Shown piece by piece: positions 1-9,829 of a stretch of 64,000 nt of DNA. The DNA is taken from contig CAHIKZ030001196.1 of NCBI GenBank assembly GCA_903632075.3, positions 516,001 through 580,000 of the forward strand, read 5' to 3'. Position numbers and translations under genes: made by a program. The stretch comes from Acanthosepion pharaonis. Its lineage: Eukaryota > Mollusca > Cephalopoda > Sepiida > Sepiidae. Under the pieces are notes generated by a model. It made no database searches. It worked only from the letters and a program-made list of their open reading frames with translations, and was not told where the DNA came from. Position 1 is the stretch's first letter, and each line of letters opens with the position of its first letter.

Positions 1-581
1 CGTAAAATTACCTTGCGGTGGTTCTGACAGCGTGAAAAATTGGAAAAAACAATTGTTTTTGCACGAAATCAATTTGAAAACCCGATTAAGAGGCATCACG
101 AGAATGAAAGAGGGATAACTCATATTGAGTTATACTTACAAAACCCAGGTTGTTTGTGTGTGTGCATGTGTGTATGTTCATTTATATATGGGATCGAATT
201 TCCTACATTTTTCAACCGATTTCAACAAAACTTCACTTTTTTTTTTTTTTTGGCAGGTAGTGTTTCTTATTGTCTTGCACACATTTTTCTTTATTTTTAC
301 ATTCAGAATGCTTTAAAAATTCCATTTACAAGATAATTGTTTATAATAAAATTCTATTCAATCGGTAGACTCATAACGATTGAAAACAATGTTTTTAAGT
401 TTGGGTTTGACCAATTCGTAAAAAAAAAAAAAACTAATTAAGACATGCGTGTCCGTCAACCTTAAACAATAATCTTTGTCAATTTTTTTTTTTTTTTTTT
501 TTTTTTCAGTCTTTATGATGGTTGATACTTGATCTATCTCTTACTGTTACATCCCCGGGCAACGCCGGGCTCTACTGCTAG
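1..581 (+). mobile_element. Non-autonomous Helitron-like element, 5' end outside the window
   Basis: The right end carries the hallmark Helitron 3' terminus: a GC-rich hairpin (CCCGGGCAACGCCGGG, stem CCCGG/CCGGG) at about 554-569, then CTAG at 578-581 followed by host T. The interior holds a short TG microsatellite, a poly-T tract near 484-506 and the word CGATTTCAACAAAACTTCAC. The same sequence recurs in reverse at 34951-35625, where both ends can be seen. No rep/helicase ORF is present, so the element is non-autonomous. The short ORFs here are not credible genes. Confidence 0.7.
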
Positions 582-814
582 TTTTTAATAAAAAAGAAAT
601 AATTACTTCAACATTTTTTTTTCATTTCTTTTCATTATGTGTTGTTAGGTTTGTCACTACTAGTGTTAGCAAAATGAAAATTAATTGAACTAGGATTGCT
701 TCATGTCAAATATTTTAAAACATAAACTGTATTAAATTCAACTACAATAAGATAATGGAACCTCACACATGATGAAAGTAAAAAACCTGTTAAATATGAT
801 ACTGTCTTTTTATA

Positions 815-1253
815 GGTACCACCACAGACTTTCAGTATCTGTCTATATTTCTGAGATGAGGTATTATGTACACTATTTACATTATTCAGAATATTGTCCT
901 TATCTTTGTCGCCATATTTATTACGTCTTGGCCATTGTACACTCCAGCCTTCTTCAGGTGGTTGAAATGTCAAGGACACATGGCACAGTGGATAAAGGCA
1001 TTGGTTAGATCCAGTGACAGGACCCAAAGAGTGTGAATTCAATACCCAGTTAAGGCAGTGGAGAACTTGCAGGAGTTAACTGACATCCATTAAACATGTC
1101 ATGTGGAACTAGAACAGTCTACCCCAGTGAGTGAAATAAAGGTTTCAGTTCGACATTCCAACCACCTGAAGAAAGCCGGAGCATACAATGGCCGAAACAT
1201 TGTAATAAATATGGCGACGAAGATGAGAACAATAGTCCGAATAATATAAATAG
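815..1253 (+). mobile_element. SINE-A fold-back copy: inverted tail (815-975) plus full + strand unit
   Basis: From 976 there is a tRNA-like head with an A-box-like TGGCACAGTGGATAAAGGC and a B-box-like GAATTCAATACCC, then a body and a 3' core containing AACCACCTGAAGAAAGCCGG. The stretch to the left, 815-975, is the reverse complement of that 3' core and tail. The whole copy could therefore fold into a hairpin with arms over 100 bp. Weak flanking similarity (AGACTT on both sides) may be a decayed target duplication. Confidence 0.7.
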
Positions 1254-1819
1254 ACTTCCTTTTGTTAGGGGGGGGGAATCATCTACTTTGGTAGTACATA
1301 AATAACCCAATGTTGAGGTATGACTGGTGTCAAAAGGTGATTGCCGATCTATTTTCTATTCCTAAAGAAAGAAAAATGTTTTTGTTTTTAAAAAAAATGC
1401 AATACCATGAATTATCTGGTTTGTGTGACTCATGGAGTATAGTATAGGATCTGGAATTGGTCATTAGGCTTTGTTTTCATTTCAAAAAGGAATTGTTTGT
1501 CAGAATAAGTGAAGCCAAGCAAATCTTTATAAGTCAGGTTTGTTTTGATCTGGTTTGGTTTGGTTTGTTTTACGGCATATCAACCTCAATGGGTTATTTA
1601 AAGCCAACAACTTTTTTTTCTGGTAATATTTTTGTTTTGTCAAAAATCTATTTCTGTTAATATTTTTTCCTCAAAAATGTATAGCTGGTAATATTATTTT
1701 TTCAAAAACCTATTGCTGGTAATAATATTTTTTCTTCAAACATTTATTTCTGGTAATAATTTTTCACAAAGTATTTCTGGTATTAAAACCTTTTATAATG
1801 CCTTTTACCTCAGTTTCTG
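1254..1819. repeat. AT-rich spacer with a degenerate tandem repeat (about 1615-1790)
   Basis: No gene is supported. From about 1615 to 1790 a unit of roughly 40 bp with the consensus TTTCTGGTAATATTTTT followed by TCAAAAA recurs about five times with indels. A G-run lies near 1268-1276. The short ORF here simply spans low-complexity T/G sequence. Confidence 0.5.
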
Positions 1820-2110
1820 GGTTAACTATTGGCCCATAGCTGGGACCCTAACAGGTGCTGCCACCCGGGGTCAGGGCTGACCTGGGAACATCAGCAATTA
1901 AGAGGCTGTTCCACACTCCTCAAAGCCTCCTTACCATGGACGCGGATGTAGTTTATCATCATACCCAGCACGCCCCATTGGTGTGTGTGTGAGGGTCTTA
2001 CTCCTCTGCAGAGGTGCAGTTGGCATATTCTACAACCCCAGCCAACAGGGCTAGTTTTGATCTGGAATATAACACACTTTCAGATAGAATTGACAATGAC
2101 CCCTGTATTA
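1820..2110. other. GC-richer island of unknown origin
   Basis: This block is clearly less AT-rich than its surroundings (for example CACCCGGGGTCAGGGCTGAC near 1863-1882). It has no long ORF and no splice pattern I can defend. It may be the 3' end of an old transposable element or a remnant of a gene; I do not recognise it. Confidence 0.3.
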
Positions 2111-2185
2111 ATCAGGTCAAATGAGGGTGAATAAGGAAAACATTCCACTGAAAGCGTATATGAGCAATGCCAGGCCACAATTTTG

Positions 2186-2371
2186 ATTGGCCCACCCTCT
2201 CAACATCCAACACATGACCCTTATTTTGATTGGACCACCAATCATATTGGGTTCGTGAGAGATTTCTTTCCTCCCCTTCAAGGTGTATGACACAAGACCA
2301 TTGGTCAAACATTATTATTTTCTAGCCAATCAGAGCAGTGCAATTAGAATTTACACCTCCATAAAAACAGT
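2186..2371 (+). promoter_or_regulatory. CCAAT-box cluster followed by an ATAAAAA box
   Basis: Six CCAAT/ATTGG pentamers lie in 145 bp: ATTGG at 2186, 2229, 2246 and 2300; CCAAT at 2238 and 2326. The last sits in a CCAATCAGAG context, and an ATAAAAA box follows about 31 bp later at 2361. NF-Y-type sites with a TATA-like box at this distance are typical of polymerase II promoters and of LTR promoters. No credible downstream ORF is seen, so it may belong to an old LTR. The short ORFs on the - strand are not convincing. Confidence 0.35.
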
Positions 2372-3113
2372 TACCAAAAGAGCAGAAGAAAAATCAAACT
2401 AGTCTCGCCACTGGTAGACCAACACTCTCCCTGCTGGATGACCATGGTGCTTCAATCAGCTAAAGACCTGTTCTCTAGGATGTTTTTTGAACTCCCTTGA
2501 TCAACTGCTTTCATTTAAATAATTGAACAACTCTGGGCTGTTTAGCCATAACTGCAACTACCAATCAACTTCTTCCTCCCAGCTTAACTCCTTATATGGA
2601 GAAACTTCTTCAAATCCCTTTTTATGTATTCATGATCTTAATCAATTATAGTACCATAAATAAGTTGTTTTTTACACTTGTTAATGAATGTTATTAATTA
2701 AGATTCAAGCATAGCTAGGACAGAGAGGAGTCGAGCCTGATCATCGACAGTTCTTCACCAATATTGCTGGGGGGCATAGGATTGATGTAGAGTGAGCTCA
2801 CTGGAGATGAACCAAAGTAAAAGTGGCATGCAGTATGCAGCAACAGTGTCATAAAGGAATAAATAGTAATTTTGTTAACATACTTTTAATATTATATTCT
2901 TGTATTTTATTTTAATTTTATTAATGTTTTGTAATCTTTCTACCAAAAATAATAGTTGTTTTTTTTTTAATCAGCTGCCATAGTTCAACATTATTTTGTC
3001 AATTATTAAAATAGGTACCCCCACCACAAAAAAAAAGTTTGCAAAAAACAGCATACCACAATTAAAATGGCTCCAAACTTGATAAAAACATTTTTATTAT
3101 TAATAAGAAAAAC
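2372..3113. other. AT-rich spacer, nothing recognised
   Basis: No ORF, RNA gene or repeat family is recognised. The sequence becomes increasingly AT-rich and contains short homopolymers. Confidence 0.5.
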
Positions 3114-3558
3114 AAGTATTTTAGTGTCTGTCTATATTTCCGAGATGAGGTATTATGTACAGTATTTACATTAGTCGGACTATTGTCCTCATCTTTGTCG
3201 CCATATCTGTCACAATGTTTCGGCTGTTGTACGCTTCGGCCTTCTTCAGGGACACATGGCACAGTGGATAAAGGCGTTGGTTAGATCCAGTGACAGACCC
3301 AAAGAAGGTGAGTTCAATTCCTGGTTAAGGCAGTGGAGAACTTTCAGAGGGAAAATTAGCAGGAGATAACTGATAACTGACATCCATCAAACATGGCACA
3401 TGGAACTAGAACAGTCTGCCCCAGTGAGCGAAATAAAGGGTTCAGTTCGAAATTCCAACCATCTGAAGAAGGCCGGAGCATACAACGGGCGAAACGTTGT
3501 GACAGATATGGCGACAAAGATGAGGACAATAGTCCAACTAATGTAAGTATTTTAGTGT
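3114..3558 (+). mobile_element. SINE-A fold-back copy with 14-bp target-site duplication
   Basis: The element is flanked by a perfect 14-bp direct repeat, AAGTATTTTAGTGT, at 3114-3127 and 3545-3558. Between them lies an inverted copy of the SINE 3' tail (3128-3250), then the tRNA-like head (from about 3249, GGACACATGGCACAGTGG), body and tail in + orientation. The duplication encloses both halves, so the composite seems to have inserted as one unit. The length of the duplication fits LINE-driven target-primed reverse transcription. Confidence 0.75.
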
Positions 3559-3639
3559 TGTTTTTGCAGTAAAAACATGTTCTTTTGGAAGTTCTTGCAA
3601 ATATCAAATGTTAAATTTTAATGAAATTGTTTTTTTATA

Positions 3640-4560
3640 TATGTTTTTAGAAATCTGGGTAAGAATTTTTTTTTTTTTTTTTTTTACACTGATGATCCCC
3701 ACTTACTTAATTTAACGATAATTTCAGAAATTAAAATTTAACCCTCTTCATATTTATATAAGTGAAAAGCAGAGTTCCTTTATTGCTAGGATAAATATTG
3801 TATTTTAAAGAGATTTTTAAATTTGTTGTTTACATTGGCTAAATTAATTTTTAGCTAGTCCATGGTAATACATAGGGGTCATACAGACTTTTGAGACAAA
3901 AAATGCTCCATCTTAAAAAAAAAAAAAAAAAATTAGCAGAAATCAAAGAATCCTCCAACTTGTGTTAAATTTTCAGCATTTATTTATTAATGAATGAAGT
4001 TTATATTGAATCCTTTAAGTTTTGACAATTTTTTTTTTTCTGTTCAGTTACACCACATTTTAATAAATCCATACTGGTGATTTTTGGATGGTGTTAATTT
4101 TCCCATCTATTTTAAAGCTAAATTCCCGTGGATGATACATCATTAAAAACAACAAAAATGTCAAAATTGAATGCAGTGAAAATGTAGTCTGAAATCACCA
4201 GAACTGATTTCAGAAAAACTCAAACATCATTTCTTTCTGACAGTTACTGGTTTAATAAATCATACTATTTAACTTTCATGTCCATAGGAGAAAATACTTG
4301 GTGTATTTTTAAACTACAACCTTAAAACTGTTTCAGTTATTGACTATTGCTGATAAACTTAATGTAATAAAAAAGATGCATTTTAGGATCAAAAACTGCA
4401 AAGCTAATTGACTATTTCAATCTCAAATCTGAGAGCTAACTTAGAAATACAGTTATGTTATATTGACTTACAGACAAATACCATTGAGATCGGTACAAAT
4501 CTCTCTCTCCTCCGACCAGCTATAGGTTAAATAGTAGGATTCTTCTTGGAAAAATCATTT
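3640..4560. repeat. Diverged duplicate of 9830-10860
   Basis: About 900 bp aligns co-linearly with 9830-10860, sharing words such as CATACAGACTTTTGAGACAAA, ATTAATGAATGAAGTTTATA and TTCTGTTCAGTTACACC, and ending in a similar SINE-like trailer (AGCTATAGGTTAAATAGTAG against AGCTATGGGTTACTCAGTAG). No coding potential is seen. It is probably part of the tandem array that carries the zinc-finger units. Confidence 0.55.
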
Positions 4561-4565
4561 CTATT

Positions 4566-5200
4566 GCTGTAGCATACCTATGGACAATAATGGGTATGTC
4601 CCATTCACATAAATACAGTAGTAAATACTGTATGTTGGTCTGCAGTTGGAGATTCATCTGCAGCTGTGCTGGTCAAACTCTCTGCCTCTGGCCAGAGAGG
4701 ATCCTCAGATGAGACTATGTTGAAGAGCAGAGTCTTGTTTTGGGGGAAATAGCTACCATAGACCCCGGTTTTATACGGGGTCTATGGGGAATTTTCGGCC
4801 AAGCCTATGAGCTCGGATATCCCACATTAAATTCGGCCTTGTGTCACATTTAACTGTGTGGAGCCGTTGGTAGATATTCTGCAGTTAGATTCATCTCCAA
4901 GCTGTGCTGGTCAAACTCTCTGCCTCCGGGCTATGTCAAAGAGCAGAGTCTCATCTCAAGGAAACAGTTACATGATCATGTTTTATATGTGCTCGGCTCA
5001 GATACCCCCACATTAAATTCAGCCTTGTGCCACATTTGACTGCATGGGGTGGTTGATAGATATCTTGCAGTTGGAGATTCATTGTGGAATTCACTTCTAG
5101 CAGTTGACTACTACTTCTACATGCCGCTGGTGAATCTTATATGTGTTGTTCTTGTCCTAAGTATTATAGTTCATTACCAACAAGAAATCTGGACTTTAAA
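4566..5200 (+). repeat. Dispersed repeat R with internal tandem duplication (about 235 bp)
   Basis: The block from about 4640 to 4870 (TGCAGTTGGAGATTCATCTG ... TTCGGCCTTGTGTCACAT) is repeated in degenerate form at about 4873-5100. The outer parts match 33597-33850 in reverse orientation (AGTTGACTA, TCTTATATGTGTTGTTC, GTCCTAAGTATTAT). Shorter pieces occur at 6355-6435 and perhaps at 41025-41060 and 63770-64000. It is probably an LTR or other repetitive element, but no terminal signals were identified. Confidence 0.45.
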
Positions 5201-5550
5201 TAATCTGTAAGCAGTTAAGTCATAAAAAACAATCAATTTGATGATTGTTGGGTCAGCACATCTACTGGGGTCATCACAGTAGTTGGTATGTCTAGATAGT
5301 CTGACACATCTGCCTTCAGGCTGGTTTTGTCTTTTGAAAAAGTTGCTCTATCAAGGCTAAACCACCCAGTCTGCCATGTTATTTACAGTAATTTGAATTC
5401 AGAATTTTCCTTCTTGTCTGATGACCAATAAAAGCAAGGAACCTGCTAATTATAGACAAGTTGGAAGAAGATGGATTCATGCCTTTTCCAAAGTAAACAA
5501 AACATTTTATTCCTGCACTCCAATTCCAATTTCCACATCAATAACACGAT

Positions 5551-5623
5551 TCTATCTTCCACTGCTGGATTTAGACAAAGAGAGGCTTTGGGCAGTTCCA
5601 TGTGTCAGGCCTCTCCCTTAAAA
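5551..5623 (+). repeat. Left arm of a 73-bp inverted repeat (partner 6474-6546)
   Basis: From CTATCTTCCACTGCTGGATT to CAGGCCTCTCCCTTAA this segment is the near-exact reverse complement of 6474-6546; I find one substitution. The arms are about 850 bp apart and enclose a SINE-B copy and a fragment of repeat R. The arms may be termini of a transposon that I do not recognise. Confidence 0.6.
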
Positions 5624-5810
5624 AACCTATGACAATGTCAAAAATATTATCCATCTTAGTTGGAGTCTGTCCTAGACTTTGACAAACTTCAGCCAACCAA
5701 ACCTAAACATAAATCTAGCAATGTTGTCTGCGTAGCATCACTTGACATGATTTATCACTTAATTTGGTTTTTTGGACACTTGTACAATAAGGTGCTTTTA
5801 TGAAAATCTT

Positions 5811-6050
5811 TATTCAGTCAGTCAGTTATGTGCCATGCATGATACACATTTAGGCGATCATGTATCTTTTGATACATGACTGACGAGGCAGATTTTTTTT
5901 TCCCCACACTAGGCTGCCATTTCTTTCTGCAGTAGACCAGTTGCCATCCAAGGCTATAGAACCCAGTCTGGATTCGACTGGAATTCGAACTCGGTTCTCA
6001 GATTTCTCAATTTGAGCCACTATCCAATACTCCACCATACCTCCATCTTT
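5811..6050 (-). mobile_element. SINE-B copy (tRNA-derived)
   Basis: Read on the - strand: a GGTGGAGTATTGGATAGTGG head (A-box-like), GAGTTCGAATTCC-type B box, a body with GGTTCTATAGCCTTGGATGG, then TCTGCCTCGTCAGTCATGTA and the hairpin tail around GTATCAAAAGATAC. Other copies are at 56577, 57296, 58111 and 59740. The ORF that crosses it is not a gene. Confidence 0.7.
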
Positions 6051-6354
6051 ATTACTCTTTGTAAAAGAGAGTAAAATTTATATAGATATCTCTTTTCAAT
6101 ATAGTATGACTCATCCTTCGTGTAGATCCTATTCTTTGGTAAAAGTTAAATAGAATTTCTGTAAAGACATACTGTTAAAATTCAATGAGGTTAGGATTTT
6201 ACAAGTAAATCAATTCTGTGATATAATTACATTTTAAAATTTAAAAGGGAAACATTTGGCAAGTAATTTTTTCTCATTTTAAGTCCTTCATTGATTAGTA
6301 GATTTTTATGCCATATGAAAACAGTGGACAGAAAATACATTTTTTATACAGGGT

Positions 6355-6435
6355 CTATGGGGAATTTTTGGCTGAGCCTATGAGCTTAGATATCCCACAT
6401 TAAATTCGGCCTTGTGCCACATCTAAACCATGGAG
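6355..6435 (+). repeat. Fragment of repeat R
   Basis: GGGTCTATGGGGAATTTT, then GAGCCTATGAGCTTAGATAT and TTCGGCCTTGTGCCACAT match the centre of repeat R at 4775-4855. Only this internal portion is present. Confidence 0.5.
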
Positions 6436-6473
6436 CAAAGTGTGTGTGTGTGGTGAGTGTTCGTACACTTTTT

Positions 6474-6546
6474 TAAGGGAGAGGCCTGACACATGGAACT
6501 GCCCAAAGCCTCTCTTTATCTAAATCCAGCAGTGGAAGATAGTTTG
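6474..6546 (-). repeat. Right arm of the 73-bp inverted repeat
   Basis: Reverse complement of 5551-5623 with one visible mismatch. It directly precedes the decayed zinc-finger segment. Confidence 0.6.
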
Positions 6547-6564
6547 TATTTTTCAAGTAGATCA

Positions 6565-6722
6565 TGTTCAGTAAGACATATACAAACACACAAGAACACA
6601 CATGGAAAGTTTGTGGATCTGCATTTTCACAGAAGTCACATTTGGATCACCATATGTGATCACCATATTGGATCACCATATGTGATCACCATATTGGATC
6701 ACCATATGTGAACACGCACTGG
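6565..6722 (+). pseudogene. C2H2 zinc-finger pseudogene fragment with a 26-bp internal repeat
   Basis: The sequence TTTGTGGATCTGCATTTTC followed by ACAGAAGTCACATTTGG is the same finger module as in the intact genes at 32502 and 50996, but stops and frameshifts interrupt it. Within the finger helix region a 26-bp unit beginning GGATCACCATATGTGATCAC is repeated about 2.6 times (6644, 6670, 6696). Because 26 is not a multiple of three, the expansion shifts the frame. It is most likely a dead member of the local array. Confidence 0.65.
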
Positions 6723-7045
6723 TTAGAAAACATAGTCTAGATCTCCATTTCTAGAAAATCCAAAGTACCTGCGTCATCCTTAAATTCTTACTGTTCTTAT
6801 AAAATATTCAAACCTATATTTTCAGAGATTGCAACACATTTGAAATACATATTGACACACTCTGGAGAGAGAGATACAATCTCGTGCTCATATCCCATTA
6901 GGAAAATCAAATTCATCTCTTCAGCTATGAGTTAGGTACAAGAACTTGTATCTGAAACAACATTATCTTCATAAAATTTTTAATGCAAAAAAAAAATATC
7001 AATAAAACACTTTAGAGAATACTGAAGCATGGGATCATCTAATTA
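6723..7045. repeat. Old trailer of the zinc-finger unit, SINE-like
   Basis: The stretch around 6840-7000 (ATCTCGTGCTCATATCCCATT, then TTCATCTCTTCAGCTATGAG and CATTATCTTCATAAAAT) resembles sequence found 3' of the intact finger genes near 33470-33580 and 51690-51790. The same module is related to the body of the tRNA-SINEs. No ORF is supported. Confidence 0.4.
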
Positions 7046-7148
7046 TTAGGTTAGTGCAAAAATAATGACGTAATAATATCGTTTTTTGACGTTAAAAAAA
7101 TACGTCAAAAAACGACATTATTACATCATTATTTTTGTACCAACCTAA
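7046..7148. mobile_element. Palindromic mariner-derived MITE (103 bp)
   Basis: The ends are TTAGGTTAGTGCAAAAATAA and its near-complement, flanked by TA at 7044-7045 and 7149-7150. The whole element is almost one inverted repeat around GACGT. The terminus closely matches the TTAGGTTGGTGCAAAA start known from MADE1/Hsmar1-type mariners. It has no coding capacity. Confidence 0.8.
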
Positions 7149-7444
7149 TAGTAAAGTTAACTGACAAGACAGCCACAGTCAACTTATCAAAAGGTGGTTC
7201 TAGAAGAATGATCCTGCAACACTCATCTGGGCAAGTTAAATTTAATATACTCCCTTTCAAGTGTTCTTCTTTGTATGCTATTTTTCACAGATTTCTAAAC
7301 CATTTGATTCAAGGAATTTGGGGTGGGGAAGGCTACATTGATGAGTTTTTAGAACATGTCTATTTTGATAGATTGTGCGATACAAAGAATGATAAAGAAC
7401 TTAACGGATTACCAAAGCATGGGATCTTCTCATCAATAGAGTTT

Positions 7445-7749
7445 TGTCAGAGTTAGCTCCTCCTTACCCTTTCACCAGGGGTCTCTCTTCCCTGGCTATA
7501 AATACTTGCTGACCCTTTGCCTCTTCCTCTTTTTCCCTCAGGCCTTTGGGCCGCCACCTTGAGGTAAATCCCTCTTTTTTCCTCAGGCTTTCAGCCTTAT
7601 AAACACCTTGCAGATGTGAATGCTCACAGATACAGCATTTCCCAAATGCTGGGAACATGCTAAGAACAATACACGTACGTACAAACACTCACTACACACA
7701 CACACACACACACACATATAATATTCACCACACACACTCTGTCCAGTTC
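7445..7749 (+). mobile_element. Truncated LTR (family L1), 3' part missing
   Basis: It begins TGTCAGAGTTAGCTCC and carries CTGGCTATAAATACTTGCTG, a good TATA-box context. Similarity to the full LTR at 8012-8501 runs to CACACTCTGTCCA and then stops abruptly. A (CA)n run lies at 7694-7715. The following 260 bp to 8011 are unlike any other part of the window and may be leftover internal sequence of the same element. Confidence 0.6.
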
Positions 7750-8011
7750 AAATGTCAACAGTCCCCCTTGAAGGGGAAGGGAGAACTACTTATGAACAAT
7801 AGCAGGCAGTTGGAAGCTATACCTCCTTGGAATAGGAGGTTTGTTTCTCTCTCCCTGCTGAAATTGCAGTCAGTATTTATTAAGAGTAAAGGATGCATGG
7901 GTAACAAAATTGCTGAAGGTAAGTTTCCCTTAAGTCTTCAGAGAAAGTTTAAAAAGAAGTCATCTTGAAGAAGCCCCAGAAAAGAAGACCTGGATATTAC
8001 AAAGTTAACTC

Positions 8012-8501
8012 TGTTGGGGTTAGCTCCTCCTTAGCTCCTTACCTTTCACCAGGAGTCTCTCTTCCCTGGCTATAAATACTTGCTGACCCTTTGCCTCTTC
8101 CTCTTTTTCCCTCAGGCCTTTGGGCCGCCACCTTGAGGTAAATCTCTTTTTCCACAGGCTTCGGCCTTATACCAACTTGCAGATGTGAACTCTCACAGAT
8201 ACAGCATTTCCCAAATGCTGGGAACATGCTAAGAACAATACACATACGTACGAATACTCACTACACACAAACATATATAATATTCACCACACACACACTC
8301 TGTCCATGTAACTTGTAACCTTTGTTGTTATTAATACATATATTTGTTTACATATATTTATCGGTCTTGTGTTTGTTTTTCTTTGCCTTCTTTGGACTTA
8401 ATTAAAGTCCAACTTCCTCATGTAGTTGGACCGGCTAGCAGGAAAATCTTAACTCACATGTGTTCTATTCCTACTCAACATCACCGACACGGTCCTCTAC
8501 A
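8012..8501 (+). mobile_element. LTR of family L1 (490 bp)
   Basis: It runs from TGTTGGGGTTAGCTCC to GGTCCTCTACA, with a TATA box (GGCTATAAATAC) and close similarity to the copies at 7445 and 38734. No matching target duplication is seen here, which suggests that this copy and the truncated one upstream are the remains of one element whose interior was deleted. It is probably a Gypsy-type LTR, judging by the 4-bp duplication at the 38734 copy. Confidence 0.65.
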
Positions 8502-8848
8502 GTTTGCAGACTAGGCAGCCACAACTGGAACAATTGTGAAGATGGATGATACAATCTTTGAAGATGAAAATTTGACTATTATTAACTCCGCTGCTGAGGA
8601 GGATCACTAACCACTGCTAGTGCCAGAAGATATATTTGCTAAAGTAGAAGAAAGTTTTCCCATTATTTTTGACCTTTCACATGTGTATCAATGAGTAGTT
8701 TTAGTCAGTTTTGCAATTAGATCACGGCCAACATTCACCTGGGATTATTTAAATTTGGTGACCTCACAAAGTTTCTGAAGAAGACACTGAAAAACTGTAA
8801 CCGCATTTTAGATGATTTAAATATCTTTGAAATCAAATTTTGGTTTTA
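8502..8848. other. Unassigned spacer
   Basis: Includes a short open stretch near 8540-8700 (ATGGATGATACAATCTTTG) interrupted by stops; it could be internal sequence of the LTR element. Nothing firmer can be said. Confidence 0.35.
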
Positions 8849-9020
8849 CAGTGTAACCCGGATATAAGAGAAACCCGGATATAAGAGAGATTTTCCCTGC
8901 TCCCAAATTAGAGCCTGTGTTAATGTATATAAAATAGACCAAACCCGGATATAAGAGAAACCCGGATATAAGAGACTTCTTCTCCGGTCCCGACAACTCT
9001 CTTATATCCGGGTTACACTG
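8849..9020. mobile_element. Tigger-like MITE with TIR CAGTGTAACCCGGATATAAG (172 bp)
   Basis: It has inverted ends CAGTGTAACCCGGATATAAG and the complement at 9001-9020, flanked by TA dinucleotides. The sub-word ACCCGGATATAAGAGA is repeated in tandem near each end. Second and third copies lie at 39066-39237 and 60973-61098. The terminus resembles pogo/Tigger-type elements; no transposase is encoded. Confidence 0.75.
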
Positions 9021-9300
9021 TATTTGAAAAATAATTGTCTAGAACCAATCTGTATTAAAAGTAAAGGTAATATTCATGTATAAAGTTTTTCAGTATTTTT
9101 TAAATATTGGAATGTTTACTTGTCCCTCATCAAAGCAAAGCACTATTAAAAATAAAAAGTATAAGCAGCAAGTTTAAAATCCCCTGGCAATTTTTTTAAA
9201 ATTTAAAATATCCAATATTTGTTCTAGAATTGTAATATGATAATTCAATAAAAATAATTAAAAAAAAACAAAAAAACACAAAAACATTGGGGAGAAATTA

Positions 9301-9401
9301 TTAGGTTGGTGCAAAAATAATGACGTAATAATGTCGTTTTTTAACGTATTTTTAACGTCAAAAAACGACATTATTACGTCATTATTTTTGCACCAACCTA
9401 A
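9301..9401. mobile_element. Palindromic mariner-derived MITE (101 bp)
   Basis: Same family as 7046-7148. It starts TTAGGTTGGTGCAAAAATAA and ends with the complement, with TA target duplications at 9299-9300 and 9402-9403. It is nearly a perfect hairpin, with only a few loop bases around TATTTTTAACG. Confidence 0.85.
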
Positions 9402-9829
9402 TAGTTACTTTATAACATCAAGCAGGTAGAAAAGTAAACTCAAATCTATCATTTAACTATAAAAAAATATTTCTAATGTAATATAAAAAATATTCATTGT
9501 ATTAAGTTTTAGGAAATCATATAGATTAAAAAAATTACATTGTTTTTTGTATTAAGGTTAAAGATATTATGAAACATACGTACCAATGTCTTGATAATTG
9601 CACTGCTGGGGTTCTGTATTTCTTTAATTGTTATTTTTCATAAATCTGGGGTATGATTGTACATTTCTTATTTTTCACCTATGACTCCACAGGCTATCAC
9701 GTATAAATTGTATTTTCATTAAGTTTTAAGTAAAATGTAACCGTTGCTTTTACAACATCCATTTAATTAATCATTAAATTTACTAAATGGCTGAAAAGCC
9801 TACTTTGGTAAAATATTGGACTTTTCAGA

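Noticed and set aside
976..1050. SINE heads as true tRNA genes
   Set aside because: A- and B-box-like words are present but the cloverleaf arms do not pair over the proper 72-base span, and each is followed by a conserved SINE body.
2112..2312. - strand ORFs over the CCAAT cluster
   Set aside because: Two overlapping frames of equal length without motifs; the promoter-like sites explain the sequence better.
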